This document shows positions 20,924 to 30,484 of a stretch of 64,000 nucleotides of DNA, piece after piece (the stretch's first letter is position 1; each line of letters starts with the position of its first letter). This DNA comes from Megaera polyxenophila (GTDB lineage Bacteria; Pseudomonadota; Alphaproteobacteria; Rickettsiales; Rickettsiaceae), in NCBI RefSeq assembly GCF_029982035.1, contig NZ_CP104166.1, positions 868,001-932,000 on the forward strand, read 5' to 3'. The notes under the pieces are model-generated. The model saw nothing but the letters and a program-made list of their open reading frames with translations, was not told the origin of the DNA and made no database searches. A program made the position numbers and the translations under genes.

Positions 20924-21276
20924 TGAGCCAGGATTCAAAAAAATTAACTGTTCATTTTTATAGAAATCTGAATGGGAAGGAATCAGTTAGAGAGTGGCTT
21001 TTATCACTTGATCGAGAAGATTGTAAAGTGATAGGAATAGACATTAAAACAGTAGAATTTGGATGGCCTGTTGGCATGCCTGTTTGTAAACCTCTAGGTA
21101 GGGGAATTTATGAGGTAAGATCAAATTTAAAAGATAATATAGCCAGAACCATCTTTTGTATTGAAGAAGACCAAATGATACTTCTTCATGGATTTATTAA
21201 AAAATCACAGAAAACTCAGGATAAAGAAATCGAACTAGCTTTAAGAAGAAGAAAAGAGGTATTGAAAAATGAATAA
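20923..21276 (+). CDS. higB: HigB/RelE-type toxin (Gp49-like)
   Basis: This 117-aa protein is of the phage Gp49/HigB family (PF05973): VHFYRNLNGKESVREWLLSL, then GRGIYEVRSNLKDNIARTIFC and the core strand MILLHGFIKKSQKTQDKEIELA. Members are ribosome-dependent mRNA interferases. The order toxin first, antitoxin second, with the antitoxin gene overlapping by 8 bases, is that of higBA pairs. It probably stabilises the mobile module. Confidence 0.85.
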   Translation: MSQDSKKLTVHFYRNLNGKESVREWLLSLDREDCKVIGIDIKTVEFGWPVGMPVCKPLGRGIYEVRSNLKDNIARTIFCIEEDQMILLHGFIKKSQKTQDKEIELALRRRKEVLKNE

Positions 21277-21559
21277 AATAAATCAGAATCATATAGGAAC
21301 AAACTTTGACGATTTCCTAGAGAAAACCCAACTACTTGACGAAGTGATAGGGATTTCCCATAAACATGTATTGTCTATGCAAATTAAACTTGCTATGGAA
21401 AAAAAGCATATAACGAAAGCAGAAATGGCTAAAAAAATGCATACTAGCCGTTCAGCTGTGGATCGATTGTTAAATCCTAATAATCCGAACACTACTCTTG
21501 ATACTATTGATCGGGCTTGTATAGCTTTAGGGATGAGACTTAATATTTCTTTGATATGA
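21269..21559 (+). CDS. higA: HigA-type XRE antitoxin
   Basis: This 96-aa protein has a helix-turn-helix of the XRE type at about residues 48-75 (KAEMAKKMHTSRSAVDRLL) followed by NPNNPNTTLDTIDRACIALG. This layout is common in antitoxins paired with Gp49-like toxins. It overlaps the toxin gene by 8 bases and is therefore co-translated. It should bind the toxin and repress the operon. Confidence 0.85.
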   Translation: MNKINQNHIGTNFDDFLEKTQLLDEVIGISHKHVLSMQIKLAMEKKHITKAEMAKKMHTSRSAVDRLLNPNNPNTTLDTIDRACIALGMRLNISLI

Positions 21560-22017
21560 GTCATTTTTTCCATAAGATAAACTTCCGCTGCTATTTTATG
21601 ATAACTACCTTATAGAAATAAATTGAACTTATTCCTAGTACTTGTGCATTTAGGCGGTATTCTTTTTTCTATGTGGTTATGCCGAAAATTAACTCGTATT
21701 TTTTAATAAGCTTATCTTCTAGCTCTTGATTTCTATTATTAAGTAGAAGTTATAAAATCCTGTCCACATCAATTAGCGCTGCCGTATCATTTACATTCTT
21801 AAATTATATGTTCTAGTATAGGAAATTCAAAATTTGCAACCAGAAAAATCATCAATCAGCTTTTTAAAAATTCGTTTAATAAATATGTAGTTACCAGCCA
21901 CAATATTAGAAATTATCAACACTTTTACAAAAATCTCTGCCAGAATCTATCTAAAAATAGGTTCAGTTTTACAAATTATGTGGCCAAGACGTGAAAGAAG
22001 TGTTCGCCATAATGATG

Positions 22018-23196
22018 TTATCTAGGCGTTGATAATAATTCATTGGTTCTTATTAATAACAATGGCGGAGATAAACCGTAATAAACTTGCCGCAGATTCA
22101 TACATTTATTGCAATTATAGCAAAACAGAGGATCTATTTTAAAATTCAACCAAATCATTAATCTCCAACTAATGAGCTTAGTTTTCTTATGAACGATTTG
22201 ATTAATTGCCTTATATACGATAGGTAATTGTACGCCCCTAGTTCTATTAGATAAAAAACCGTAATACCTAATCATTCGAAAATAACGATCTGGTATATGC
22301 ATAATCAGACTAGCTATGAACTGCATCACGGGCATAGTTATGCGATCAATTGTATTATTATAGTGATCAAGAAATTTAAACGTTACCTGCTTTCCGTCGT
22401 AATTTTCTATTCTTGTCTCGGAAATAGGGGGCGTTTTATATACCGCCCTAAATATTCTATGTTGCGTTTATGATCATCCGATGGTTTTTGTAAATAAACA
22501 TACCAACTGATTTCGTATAAACTACTCATCCAGTTATTAAAATTCTCAGCATTTTGATATGCGGACGGCAACTTCAAATTACTTGAGATATATTGAAAGC
22601 GAAATAACTCAAGGACTCTATGTCTCCACATTTTTTTAATAGGTTCGGCAGGAAAAAATAATTTTTGCCACTTGCCTTTGCTATTTATACCGCCGCAAGT
22701 AACCGATAAATGGATATGAACATTGCGTTTTAAATCTCTACCGAAAGTGTGTAAGGCAGTAAATATACCAACCACAAGATTTTTCTTTGTAGCTATCTCC
22801 TTAATAATTCCTGCTGCAATACCGGAAATCAATCCAAACAGATCACGATTGAGCCAAAATATCGGCCATAAAGAGTCCGGCATTGTAAATGTAATGTGCT
22901 GCCATCGTGTTTTTGGTAGAACATTGCTAGCCTTACTCACCCATTGATCCGTTTGTTTCTTACCACAACGAGAACAAAACCTACCTTTACAGCTGAATGC
23001 TACCGATTTATTGCGGTTACAATCACGGCAGCTATAACGTTTAAATCCTAAATATTTCGTTCCACACGATATAACTTTAGTGACGTTGAAAATAATGCCG
23101 TATCTTAGCTTGCCGTATTTTTTAGCGAAATCGAGACCAATTACCACGGTCTAGAAAAATATGTTTTATAGATATTCCTTTACCGACTATTTCCAT
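22018..23196 (-). pseudogene. IS91-type transposase in three frame segments (copy 2)
   Basis: The main segment is 22407-23147 with the zinc-binding and HUH motifs; the C-terminal segment is 22018-22335. The joins need the same two frame shifts as copy 1. A few residues differ from copy 1 (for example KSVAF against KSLAF), so the copies are not all from one very recent event. Confidence 0.75.
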
Positions 23197-23220
23197 AAAT
23201 TACTTATAGTTAATGTTTTC

Positions 23221-23475
23221 TTACCAAGGAATCTTTCTTCCTTTGCGTTCTAAATCAAATTCTTTACAATCAGGGCAATAGTAAACAGAATTATACTTAT
23301 GATTGGGAGATATTTTTCGCAACATTATCCAGAAAGCCTTGGCTATTTCCTTATCTCCTTCGGAAAAAATCTTTTTGATCCTGCTGTAAGGAATTGCTTG
23401 CTCTTTAGAAATGGCCTTAAGAGTTTTTACCGCTAATTCATTGACCAAATGCTGCTCAGAGTGCAAGTTACTCAT
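23221..23475 (-). CDS. Small ORF of the IS91-like element (copy 2)
   Basis: 84-aa protein identical to the product of 3354-3608, with the YYCPDCKEF zinc-binding-like segment. Its function in the element is unknown. Confidence 0.6.
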   Translation of the reverse strand: MSNLHSEQHLVNELAVKTLKAISKEQAIPYSRIKKIFSEGDKEIAKAFWIMLRKISPNHKYNSVYYCPDCKEFDLERKGRKIPW

Positions 23476-23627
23476 AACTCAATTATATATTATCTTATGT
23501 ATGTCTAACATTCAGTCTTTATAACTCAAGTTAAAACAAATCAAATACCAGTATTATAATCCTCCATAAATATTTATCGGTCAAGAGTATCTTCTTTTAA
23601 GCTGCCACCGATAGGTGGCTTATCTTG

Positions 23628-24116
23628 CTCTTGTTACCAGGATTTTTTCCCTATTTTATAAATAATTTTTTATAGCTGTTAAGTCTTTTAACATGTTAAG
23701 GCAAAAATTGGATGATTCTTTAGTCATACCAGTTACCGCGTTATACATATAATGGTTCTTCATCTCATTTCTTTATCTCGAATTGACTCATGGTTGAAAT
23801 CCAGCTAGAATTGTAACTGGAATAACTAACCCTGTTAGATATTCTGGGGTTTAGCAACCTCTTGTTACTGTGGTATGTATTAGCCATAAAATAATACGGT
23901 CCTCGATGCCATGATCGGGGTGATGGTAGTTGTATGTCCAGGATCTGAGTGTTTAAACTTGGGTCTAAAGCCTATCGTAAACTGTCAGTAACAGTTTTGC
24001 TAACCCCCGATCACCAATGTGAAATTAAGTAAGATTTAACTCTTTGGTGGTTTAAAAATAATGAGGTTCTCTAAATAAAGAAACCTTCTTGTTTAACTAA
24101 AAGGGGAGAAATATTA
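23628..24116. other. Region without a convincing gene
   Basis: These 489 bases lie between the IS91-like copy and the ankyrin gene. I see only short open stretches, for example a 36-codon minus-strand frame at about 23660-23770 reading MKNHYMYNAVTGM. There are small inverted repeats such as AACCC...GGGTT near 23830. They may be gene remnants or an untranslated leader; no known RNA family is recognised. Confidence 0.4.
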
Positions 24117-24344
24117 ATGACAGGTAATCAAGATCCATTACAATTTGCGTTGTTTAAAGCAGCCAAAATTGGTAACATAAAACTAATGCGAGAATTTATT
24201 GAAGCAGGGGCTGATCCTTTTCTACTTGATACAGAAAACTGTAATGCTATTACATATGCCATGAAGAGCAATACACTGGACCAAAATTCTTTGCTTATGG
24301 AAATAACTGAAATCACTGATGGTTTTAAAAAGAATAGACAGTAA
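24117..24344 (+). CDS. Short ankyrin-repeat protein
   Basis: This 75-aa protein has one recognisable ankyrin repeat (ALFKAAKIGNIKLMREFIEAG, then ADPFLLDTENCNAITYAMKS). The ATG follows AAGGGGAGAAATATT, a good ribosome-binding site. The length suggests a solo domain or a piece of a larger repeat protein. No signal peptide is seen. Confidence 0.65.
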   Translation: MTGNQDPLQFALFKAAKIGNIKLMREFIEAGADPFLLDTENCNAITYAMKSNTLDQNSLLMEITEITDGFKKNRQ

Positions 24345-24514
24345 TGAATGGTAAATAAAAAACTATTTAGTTTTTTAAAAAATAGTCCAAACCTTTTTGA
24401 CTACTGATAATTTTTAGTTTAGTTTTAGAATTTACAATTCACTTATATAGTTAAAAAAATTTAGGTTATGATATTATTTAATAAAGTATAATTTAAAAAC
24501 TAAGAAATACATAA

Positions 24515-25624
24515 ATGAGCAAAAAGCATAATGTTTTAGAAGTTTCAGCTAAGAGTACCAAAGAACAAATTTTAGCTGCCTATAACGAAGTATTAACCAA
24601 GTTAACCGAAAAGCAGCTGTCTACTCCTCAGGAACAAAAAAAGCAGGAAGAGGAACAGAATATTATCAAGAAAACTGCCAGTCACTCACCAGATAACATA
24701 TTGACTGACTTAAGTAATTTAAAGTCAAAAACCATTAAACAGATTGATGGTTTATCTGAGCAGCTATTAAGTGAATTTCAAAAGCTGGCAAATTTGCGCC
24801 AAGCGATTACTATAGAATAAAAACACTTGGAAGAGTTATATCAAATCAATGAGACTGCAAATACTTTATCAGCATTATTACAAACTCAAGCTGAACAAAA
24901 ACAACAGTTTAAACTAGATATGGAACTGAGTAGACAAAATTTTGAACAGGAAATGGCTAACTCATTATTACAAACTCAAGCTGAACAAAAACAACAGTTT
25001 AAACTAGATATGGAACTGAGTAGACAAAATTTTGAACAGGAAATGGCTACTCAAAAATTGCAGTGGCAAGAACAAAAATCAAAACTTGAACAGGAATATA
25101 AAGAACGAAAAGAGCTGCTTGAGAAGATAAGAAAACGTGAGGAAGAAGAATATGGATATGCATTGGAATTAAAGCAACGTAAAGAAATGGATGAATATAA
25201 TGATAAAAAATTTTCCATGGAAAAAGAATTATCCGACTTAAAAGACAACTTATCCAAACGGGAAGCTGATTTATTGGAAAAAGAGAAAGATTATGAATCT
25301 TTAAGATTGCAAGTTCAACAAATACCGGACAAGATAAAGGAAGCAGTAACAAATAACGAAAAAGCTTTGGAAACAAAGCTTCTAGAACAATATGAATTTG
25401 CTACTAAACTTAAGCAACAGGAATACGATGGAATATTAAAGCTAAAAGAGCAGAGTATCAATTATCTTGAAGAGAAAATAAGAAAACAGGATGATTTGAT
25501 TAAAGAGCTTACTGAAAAAGCAGATATGGCAACTCAGCAAGTTCAATCAATTGCCTGCCGCGCATTGGATACATCAGCACAGCGTTTCTTAGCTACTACT
25601 AACAAAGTAGAAGAGAAAGCATGA
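24515..25624 (+). pseudogene. Coiled-coil protein split by an in-frame stop
   Basis: Two open parts (24515-24820, 101 codons; 24821-25624) lie in the same frame and are separated only by TAA at 24818-24820. The join reads ...RQAITIE-stop-KHLEELYQINE, so a single C-to-T change (CAA to TAA) would explain it. The second part is almost entirely coiled coil (Q, E and K heptads) and contains an exact 30-residue internal duplication. The N-terminus MSKKHNVLEVSAKSTKEQI resembles a short J-domain-like helix pair, but this is weak. No known family is recognised. Confidence 0.6.
24873..25049 (+). repeat. 90-bp in-frame tandem duplication in the coiled-coil gene
   Basis: Bases 24873-24959 and 24963-25049 are the same at a period of 90. 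They encode the repeated segment LLQTQAEQKQQFKLDMELSR plus ten more residues. The period is a multiple of three and keeps the heptad pattern roughly in phase, so this is protein repeat expansion rather than a CRISPR-like array. Confidence 0.85.
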
Positions 25625-26096
25625 TTAATGGGTTTTTGTACCTGAATTTATAATAGGGATTTTTTAAGTAAAGAGAGAACAACTTTTTGCATCAGAGGTG
25701 CAAAAGTCGGTTATGATATAGAATTAACTATTCTATTACAAAAAGGGTTAAAAGATATTGATAACTTGAAAAATACTAGTCTGGTAAAAAAGTTTGTTCG
25801 TATATTGTATTCCTTGAATTATTTTTTTGTGTAAAATATCAGTAACAGCTAGAGTGGTAGTAATCACTCTTAAATATATAGCATAGATTCAGGTAGCAGT
25901 AGTAATGTTTTCCTTCATATAAATTAAGCTTAAATTGTATTGATACAATAAATGAATTAATTATTTTGATATTGATTACATCCCTGGATTTTATGATTCA
26001 ATTACATTTTGTAATAAATAATTTTATAGGCTATAATGATTAGAATTACTGTAAATCTTATACAGCTAAAACAGATACTTATAGATAGGTATATAC
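25625..26096. other. Region with one short gene remnant at most
   Basis: A frame at about 25670-25834 reads SKERTTFCIRGAKVGYDIEL and ends NYFFV-stop, but it has no start and an upstream stop, so it looks like a decayed gene end. The rest is very AT-rich spacer leading to phhB. No terminator or RNA gene is recognised. Confidence 0.35.
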
Positions 26097-26441
26097 ATGG
26101 AAAATGATGATACTCACTTATTAGACAAAACTTATATTCCATATCAGGAAAAGAGATCTACCTTAAGTTCTGATCTAGCTTTAAGGTTATTATCAGAATT
26201 AGGAAAAATTTGGATTATTAATGTTGATGGTCAATTATATAAAGAATATTATTTTGATAATTTTATTGATGCAATCAAATTTGCTAACGAAGTAGCTGAG
26301 ATAGCGGAACTGCAGAACCATCACCCTGACCTAGAAATTTCTTGGGGGAAATGTAAAGTTAAAATATGGACCCATAGTATTAACGGTCTAACCGAAAATG
26401 ACTTTATCCTGGCAGCAAAGATTAACAGCTTATTAGCATAA
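26097..26441 (+). CDS. phhB: Pterin-4a-carbinolamine dehydratase
   Basis: This 114-aa protein is of the PCD/DCoH family, which dehydrates 4a-hydroxytetrahydropterin in the cytosol. The family pattern is clear: YYFDNFIDAIKFANEVAEIAE, the active-site pair in LQNHHPDLEISWGKCKVKIWT, and HSINGLTENDFILAAKIN. The length is normal. In bacteria without phenylalanine hydroxylase, as expected for such a reduced genome, its role may lie in folate/pterin maintenance or be unrelated; that part is inference. Confidence 0.88.
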   Translation: MENDDTHLLDKTYIPYQEKRSTLSSDLALRLLSELGKIWIINVDGQLYKEYYFDNFIDAIKFANEVAEIAELQNHHPDLEISWGKCKVKIWTHSINGLTENDFILAAKINSLLA

Positions 26442-26557
26442 GTATGAAGTTAATAAACTTTGTAATATTGTAATAATGTCCTTTTTTTATGCTTTACAGG
26501 TAGGGTTTATACTTAAATAAATAAGTGTATAGCTTATCATAATTATTAAAATAATAG

Positions 26558-27202
26558 TTATGGTAATTTTTTTATGTGCTTTATCAAACTAACAATTGCA
26601 TAAAATAATGGAGTACTACATATTGCAAAGAATAGTTTGTATAAATAGCTATTAATTATAAGTGTGCTCATTTTATCGATTGGTAGTGCACCAAAAAGGC
26701 TCATAAAGCTAATCACAATGGTTGTATCTACTAATAATGAGATGGCAGTACTACTGTTATTTCTTAACCATAAATACTTACCTTTGGTTATTTTGCGTAT
26801 CCATAAATAAATATTAATATCAATTAGCTGAGCGGTATAACAGGCGATAATGGAGCCAACAAATGCTACACTATATAACCCAAATACTTTATGAAAAATT
26901 ATATCGTCAATTTTGGACCATTCAGTTGCAGTGAGTGAATCCATAATTGCTATTAATATCGCTACCATTATATTCATTGTTAATGCAAGCTTGACACAAA
27001 AGTTAGCTTTATTTTTACCATAAAACTCGGCTATTAAATCTGTCAGTAAAAAAGTTAGAGGGTATGTTATGGCTCCCACTGACAGTTCAAAAGTATGAAA
27101 AGGTAATATTGGTAAAACAACAAATTTTTGATATATCATATTACCCATAACAATAAGTACCGCAAATAATACGCATATTGTTGTATAAATTTTACCATCC
27201 AT
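26558..27202 (-). CDS. yhhQ: Queuosine-precursor transporter, YhhQ/VUT family
   Basis: This six-helix inner-membrane protein imports queuosine precursors (preQ0/preQ1) for tRNA modification. Family features are the helix-1 region TTICVLFAVLIVMGNMIYQK, the signature YPLTFLLTDLIAEFYGKNKA, and the later GSIIACYTAQLIDINIYLWI and LLVDTTIVISFMSLFG. I chose the ATG at 27202 (214 aa), which begins just before helix 1 as in E. coli YhhQ. The frame is open to 27316 and could add 38 basic residues. It is divergent from the PPTase gene. Confidence 0.87.
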   Translation of the reverse strand: MDGKIYTTICVLFAVLIVMGNMIYQKFVVLPILPFHTFELSVGAITYPLTFLLTDLIAEFYGKNKANFCVKLALTMNIMVAILIAIMDSLTATEWSKIDDIIFHKVFGLYSVAFVGSIIACYTAQLIDINIYLWIRKITKGKYLWLRNNSSTAISLLVDTTIVISFMSLFGALPIDKMSTLIINSYLYKLFFAICSTPLFYAIVSLIKHIKKLP

Positions 27203-27573
27203 GTTTAAGTTTTTTATCCTCTTTGAAATAGTATGTTTTTTGGGGCATGCATAGTAATGTGATTTTTTAATATAAGTCAATATTTCGATTTTTATAATAT
27301 TGGGAAGCATTTTCAAAAGCTAAATAGAAAATATAGTTCAAAATAATACTAATAATATACACTTTTACAACATGGCTATCTATCCTATAAACATTTACAA
27401 CACTAAACTAAAAAATATCTAATAATCATTAGCATATCTATTCCATATTAAATGTAATTAAATTTACTATCCCTGTTATATTAGATAATGAAAGATAAAA
27501 ATTTTTAGTTATATTGAAAACATTTCCTTAGTAATATGGTAATAACCAAATATTAGTTGGTATAAATAATACT

Positions 27574-28362
27574 ATGATTAACAATATAGATAAAATTACC
27601 AGGCTTAAGCTTACTAATAGTATATTTGAGTGCAGTATTTTCAATCAATTGGTATTTAACACAAGTGTAAATAAAGTATTTATCTTCATCGTAAATTTAA
27701 CTAGTCATATAAATAATATATCCACGTACTGGGAATACCTTTCGAGTCAAGAGAAAACAAAAGCAAACAACTATCATACTGAATATTTAAGTAACAAATA
27801 CATTATGTCACATGGTATTTTAAGGTATATTTTGAGTTTCTACACAAAACAACATCCTCAAAAAATCGAATTTAATTATAATGAATATGGAAAACCTTTC
27901 TTAAAAAATAGTAATATCCAATTTAATATGTCTCATTCCCATAACATGGTCAGTTATATGATAGCTTTAAACTGTAGGGTGGGTATCGATATAGAATTAC
28001 ATGATAAAAATCTAAAAGTTGAGGAGCTTGCTGGTTTTGTACTAACTCCAGAGGAGCACAAATATTTATCCAGTCTTAAACCTCGAGATAAACTGAGTTT
28101 TTTTTATACTTTCTGGACCAAAAAGGAAGCTTTAGTAAAGGCTATTGGTCAAGGATTATCTTATCCTATTAATACCATCGAAGTTATGAGATTATTACCT
28201 GGTAAAGGCATTCTGCTTAATGATATGAATAATGAACTAAGTCAACAATGGTATTGCTATGAAATAGAAGTCCCTGAAAATTACTCCGGAGCTATTGGAA
28301 TAGAGAATAAAATAGATGAAATAGTTTATCTAGAAATGAACAATCAACAAAATAATTTTTGA
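27574..28362 (+). CDS. 4'-phosphopantetheinyl transferase, Sfp/Gsp type
   Basis: This 262-aa protein transfers phosphopantetheine from CoA to a serine of carrier domains. Key motifs are VGIDIELHDK (Mg-binding D and E) near residue 138 and FYTFWTKKEALVKAIGQGL (WxxKEAxxK) near 180. The N-terminal half includes the usual SHGILRYILSFY and FNMSHSHNMVSYMIAL stretches. The double-size Sfp type normally serves secondary-metabolite NRPS/PKS rather than AcpS substrates. That fits the MbtH, thioesterase and NRPS pieces in this window. It is followed after 15 bases by a small coiled-coil ORF. Confidence 0.9.
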   Translation: MINNIDKITRLKLTNSIFECSIFNQLVFNTSVNKVFIFIVNLTSHINNISTYWEYLSSQEKTKANNYHTEYLSNKYIMSHGILRYILSFYTKQHPQKIEFNYNEYGKPFLKNSNIQFNMSHSHNMVSYMIALNCRVGIDIELHDKNLKVEELAGFVLTPEEHKYLSSLKPRDKLSFFYTFWTKKEALVKAIGQGLSYPINTIEVMRLLPGKGILLNDMNNELSQQWYCYEIEVPENYSGAIGIENKIDEIVYLEMNNQQNNF

Positions 28363-28377
28363 TAATATAGGATTATA

Positions 28378-28620
28378 ATGACTAAATTAGAGTCTCAGCA
28401 GAGAATAATTGAATTCTTAAATGAAGAATTTGCTAAAATAAAACAGTGGCAGCAAACCAATCAAAAAGTTAAAGTGAAAGCAGTAGAAAAAAAAGCTAAA
28501 AAGTTGCTTAATGATATTGAATTAATGTTGAGAATCAATGCAGGTGATAATGAGGTAAATTTAAAGATTACTGAAATTAAAAAAGAAATAAAAAACTATT
28601 TTTCATATTTAAAACTATAA
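28378..28620 (+). CDS. Small helical hypothetical protein
   Basis: 80-aa lysine- and glutamate-rich protein, helical throughout (KVKAVEKKAKKLLNDIELM), with no cysteine and no membrane segment. It lies 15 bases behind the PPTase gene in the same direction and may be co-transcribed with it. No family is recognised. Confidence 0.55.
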   Translation: MTKLESQQRIIEFLNEEFAKIKQWQQTNQKVKVKAVEKKAKKLLNDIELMLRINAGDNEVNLKITEIKKEIKNYFSYLKL

Positions 28621-28697
28621 TATTCAAGAAATTTTAGACTTTCACTAATTAGCTGCTACAATTATAAAACATATTATATATTTTATTGAAAGAAATT

Positions 28698-29378
28698 ATG
28701 ATAAGAGTTGCCGTGGTAATTTCAGGTTGTGGTCATCTTGATGGAGCTGAAATTTCTGAAACAGTATTTACATTACTTGAACTGGATAGAAATAATGTTG
28801 AGACTAGAATTTTTGCTCCGAATCAGAAACAGCATTATGTCATCAATCATTTGACTAAAAAAGAAGTAGTTGAGGAGCGTAACGTCCTTGTTGAATCTGC
28901 ACGTATTGCTCGTGGAGCAATTCAGTCATTAAATGAATTGCAGGTAAAAGATTTTGATGCATTAATTTTACCTGGAGGGTTCGGAGCAGCTACAAATTTA
29001 TCAGACTTAGCATTCAAAAATGAAAATGCCACAGTAATTGAAGATTTACGGAAGATAATCATAGAGTTTTATAAGTTATCAAAGCCTATTGGAGGAATAT
29101 GTATTTCTCCTGCGGTTTTAGTTTTAGCTTTAAAAGATTTTGTACAAGTAAAAATTACCCTTGGTGATAAAAATGAACTTGTTGCTAAATTGGGGGCATT
29201 GGAAGAAGTTTGTGCGGCTGATGGTATAGTTATAGATTGGGAAAATAAACTGGTTACTACTCCTGCTTTTATGATAGATGCACCCTTAACTCAAATACAT
29301 ACGGGAATTAGTAAACTGGTAAATAAAATCATTGAAATGCACAATCACACCTTAGTTCGGGATAAGGGCATAGTTTAG
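28698..29378 (+). CDS. elbB: Glyoxalase-like ElbB/ES1 family protein, tail replaced by IS982
   Basis: DJ-1/PfpI-superfamily protein of the ElbB type: VAVVISGCGHLDGAEISE at the start, LILPGGFGAATNLSDLAF and PIGGICISPAVLVLAL (nucleophile-elbow Cys) in the middle. ATG 28698 gives 226 aa; an upstream TTG at 28686 is less likely. The last eight codons come from IS982: the chromosomal frame stops being native after ...EMHNH (29348). The original tail IKSPGGINER lies beyond the IS at 30358-30390. The core fold is complete, so the protein may still work. Confidence 0.87.
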   Translation: MIRVAVVISGCGHLDGAEISETVFTLLELDRNNVETRIFAPNQKQHYVINHLTKKEVVEERNVLVESARIARGAIQSLNELQVKDFDALILPGGFGAATNLSDLAFKNENATVIEDLRKIIIEFYKLSKPIGGICISPAVLVLALKDFVQVKITLGDKNELVAKLGALEEVCAADGIVIDWENKLVTTPAFMIDAPLTQIHTGISKLVNKIIEMHNHTLVRDKGIV

Positions 29379-30351
29379 AGAAAGATCAAAATCATAATTT
29401 ATTGAAGGTTTATTTTTCTTGAGGCAGTAAGATATAAAGGTGGATAGTATATGTACAAAGGCGTTGATTGGTGATCTATGTCTGGTGTGCTCAAGGTTCA
29501 TTTTATTTTTCAAATAATCAAATACAGTTTCAATTATATTTCGTTTGCGTAATAAGATTTTTTCCTTTAAATCCATTAATTTATTCGGCATATTCTTTTT
29601 AATTCCATGCACCATTTTCAATCCCCTTTCATATAAATTGACGAATAGATTTTGTTTAATATAACCTTTGTCGGCGTATATAAAACCAGTTAAATCTCTT
29701 GTTAAATCAGGCACAGGAACTCTATCATCTACATTTCCTTTAGTCATTTTTAGTGCAATAAATTCACCTTTTTCATTGATAACTAAATTTAATTTAAACC
29801 CATAAAAAAAGCCCATAGATGATTTACCTTGCTTGGCAAGCCCTGCAAATGTTTTATTTCTATAGCGTCTTTTATTGTGGCAGATTTTGATTGCAGTAGC
29901 ATCCATAAAATATGTACCAGTTTCTTCGCCAAACAACATATGCAAAAGTATATTAAATGGTAAAAATAATCTAGACATTAGTTCTACAAAACGGTTATAA
30001 CTCAAGGCATGCGGAAAGTCGTCTTTGTGGATATATTCTATACAAGTTTTGTAAAAATATTTAAAGTTTTTTGCATGAGACGTATGGTACATTACCATGA
30101 TCGTCATGATTTCGCTCAAGCTCATACTACATAAGCGATTTCGTTGTTTATTGCTGGGTAATAATTGCTTTTTTTCGTAGCCAGAGTAAATTTGACAAAA
30201 ATCATCTATAAAGCTGTACAATTCTGTGATATCTTTTTTCATGCCTGTGGTTGCCATTTTTTGTTAAAAAAACAGCTTTACCACAGGTGCAAGTACCTCG
30301 CAACCCTTATATCCACCCTGTATTCATCCAATCCTTATCCCGAACTGGGGT
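29349..30351 (-). mobile_element. IS982-family element, copy 1 (1003 bp)
   Basis: Its ends ACCTTAGTTCGGGATAAG and ACCCCAGTTCGGGATAAG form 18-bp inverted repeats with two mismatches. They are flanked by the 6-bp duplication AATCAC (29343-29348 and 30352-30357). It is inserted at codon 3' end of elbB. Confidence 0.93.
29352..30257 (-). CDS. IS982-family DDE transposase
   Basis: 301-aa transposase with the family pattern: GTYFMDATAIKICHNKRRYR (first D), GLAKQGKSSMGFFYGFKLN, GFIYADKGYIKQNLF (second D) and LLRKRNIIETVFDYLKNKM (E). EHTRHRSPINAFVHIL lies near the end. The length is normal for the family. The stop codon lies inside the terminal inverted repeat. A near-identical copy sits at 41125-42030. 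Confidence 0.93.
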   Translation of the reverse strand: MATTGMKKDITELYSFIDDFCQIYSGYEKKQLLPSNKQRNRLCSMSLSEIMTIMVMYHTSHAKNFKYFYKTCIEYIHKDDFPHALSYNRFVELMSRLFLPFNILLHMLFGEETGTYFMDATAIKICHNKRRYRNKTFAGLAKQGKSSMGFFYGFKLNLVINEKGEFIALKMTKGNVDDRVPVPDLTRDLTGFIYADKGYIKQNLFVNLYERGLKMVHGIKKNMPNKLMDLKEKILLRKRNIIETVFDYLKNKMNLEHTRHRSPINAFVHILSTFISYCLKKNKPSINYDFDLSLNYALIPN

Positions 30352-30484
30352 AATCACATAAAATCTCCGGGAGGAATAAATGAGCGCTAAAAATATAAGG
30401 TATTTTAATAGCAAGTATCCTGGATATGATGTATATAATAAATGCAAAATTTCTTAGGCTAAAAATTAGATTTCTCCAGATATT

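Larger units (their letters stand above)
21814..23627 (-). mobile_element. IS91-like element, copy 2
   Basis: Full 1814-bp copy on the minus strand. Its start hairpin (GCCACC-TATC-GGTGGC) and CAAG edge lie at the right (23627). Its far end, CCTATACTA on the minus strand, is at 21814 and is directly followed by GAAC, one of the tetranucleotides used by IS91-type elements. Confidence 0.85.

Noticed and set aside
24873..25049. Direct repeats that could suggest a CRISPR or satellite array
   Set aside because: Only two units, period 90, in frame with a coiled-coil protein and with no spacers.
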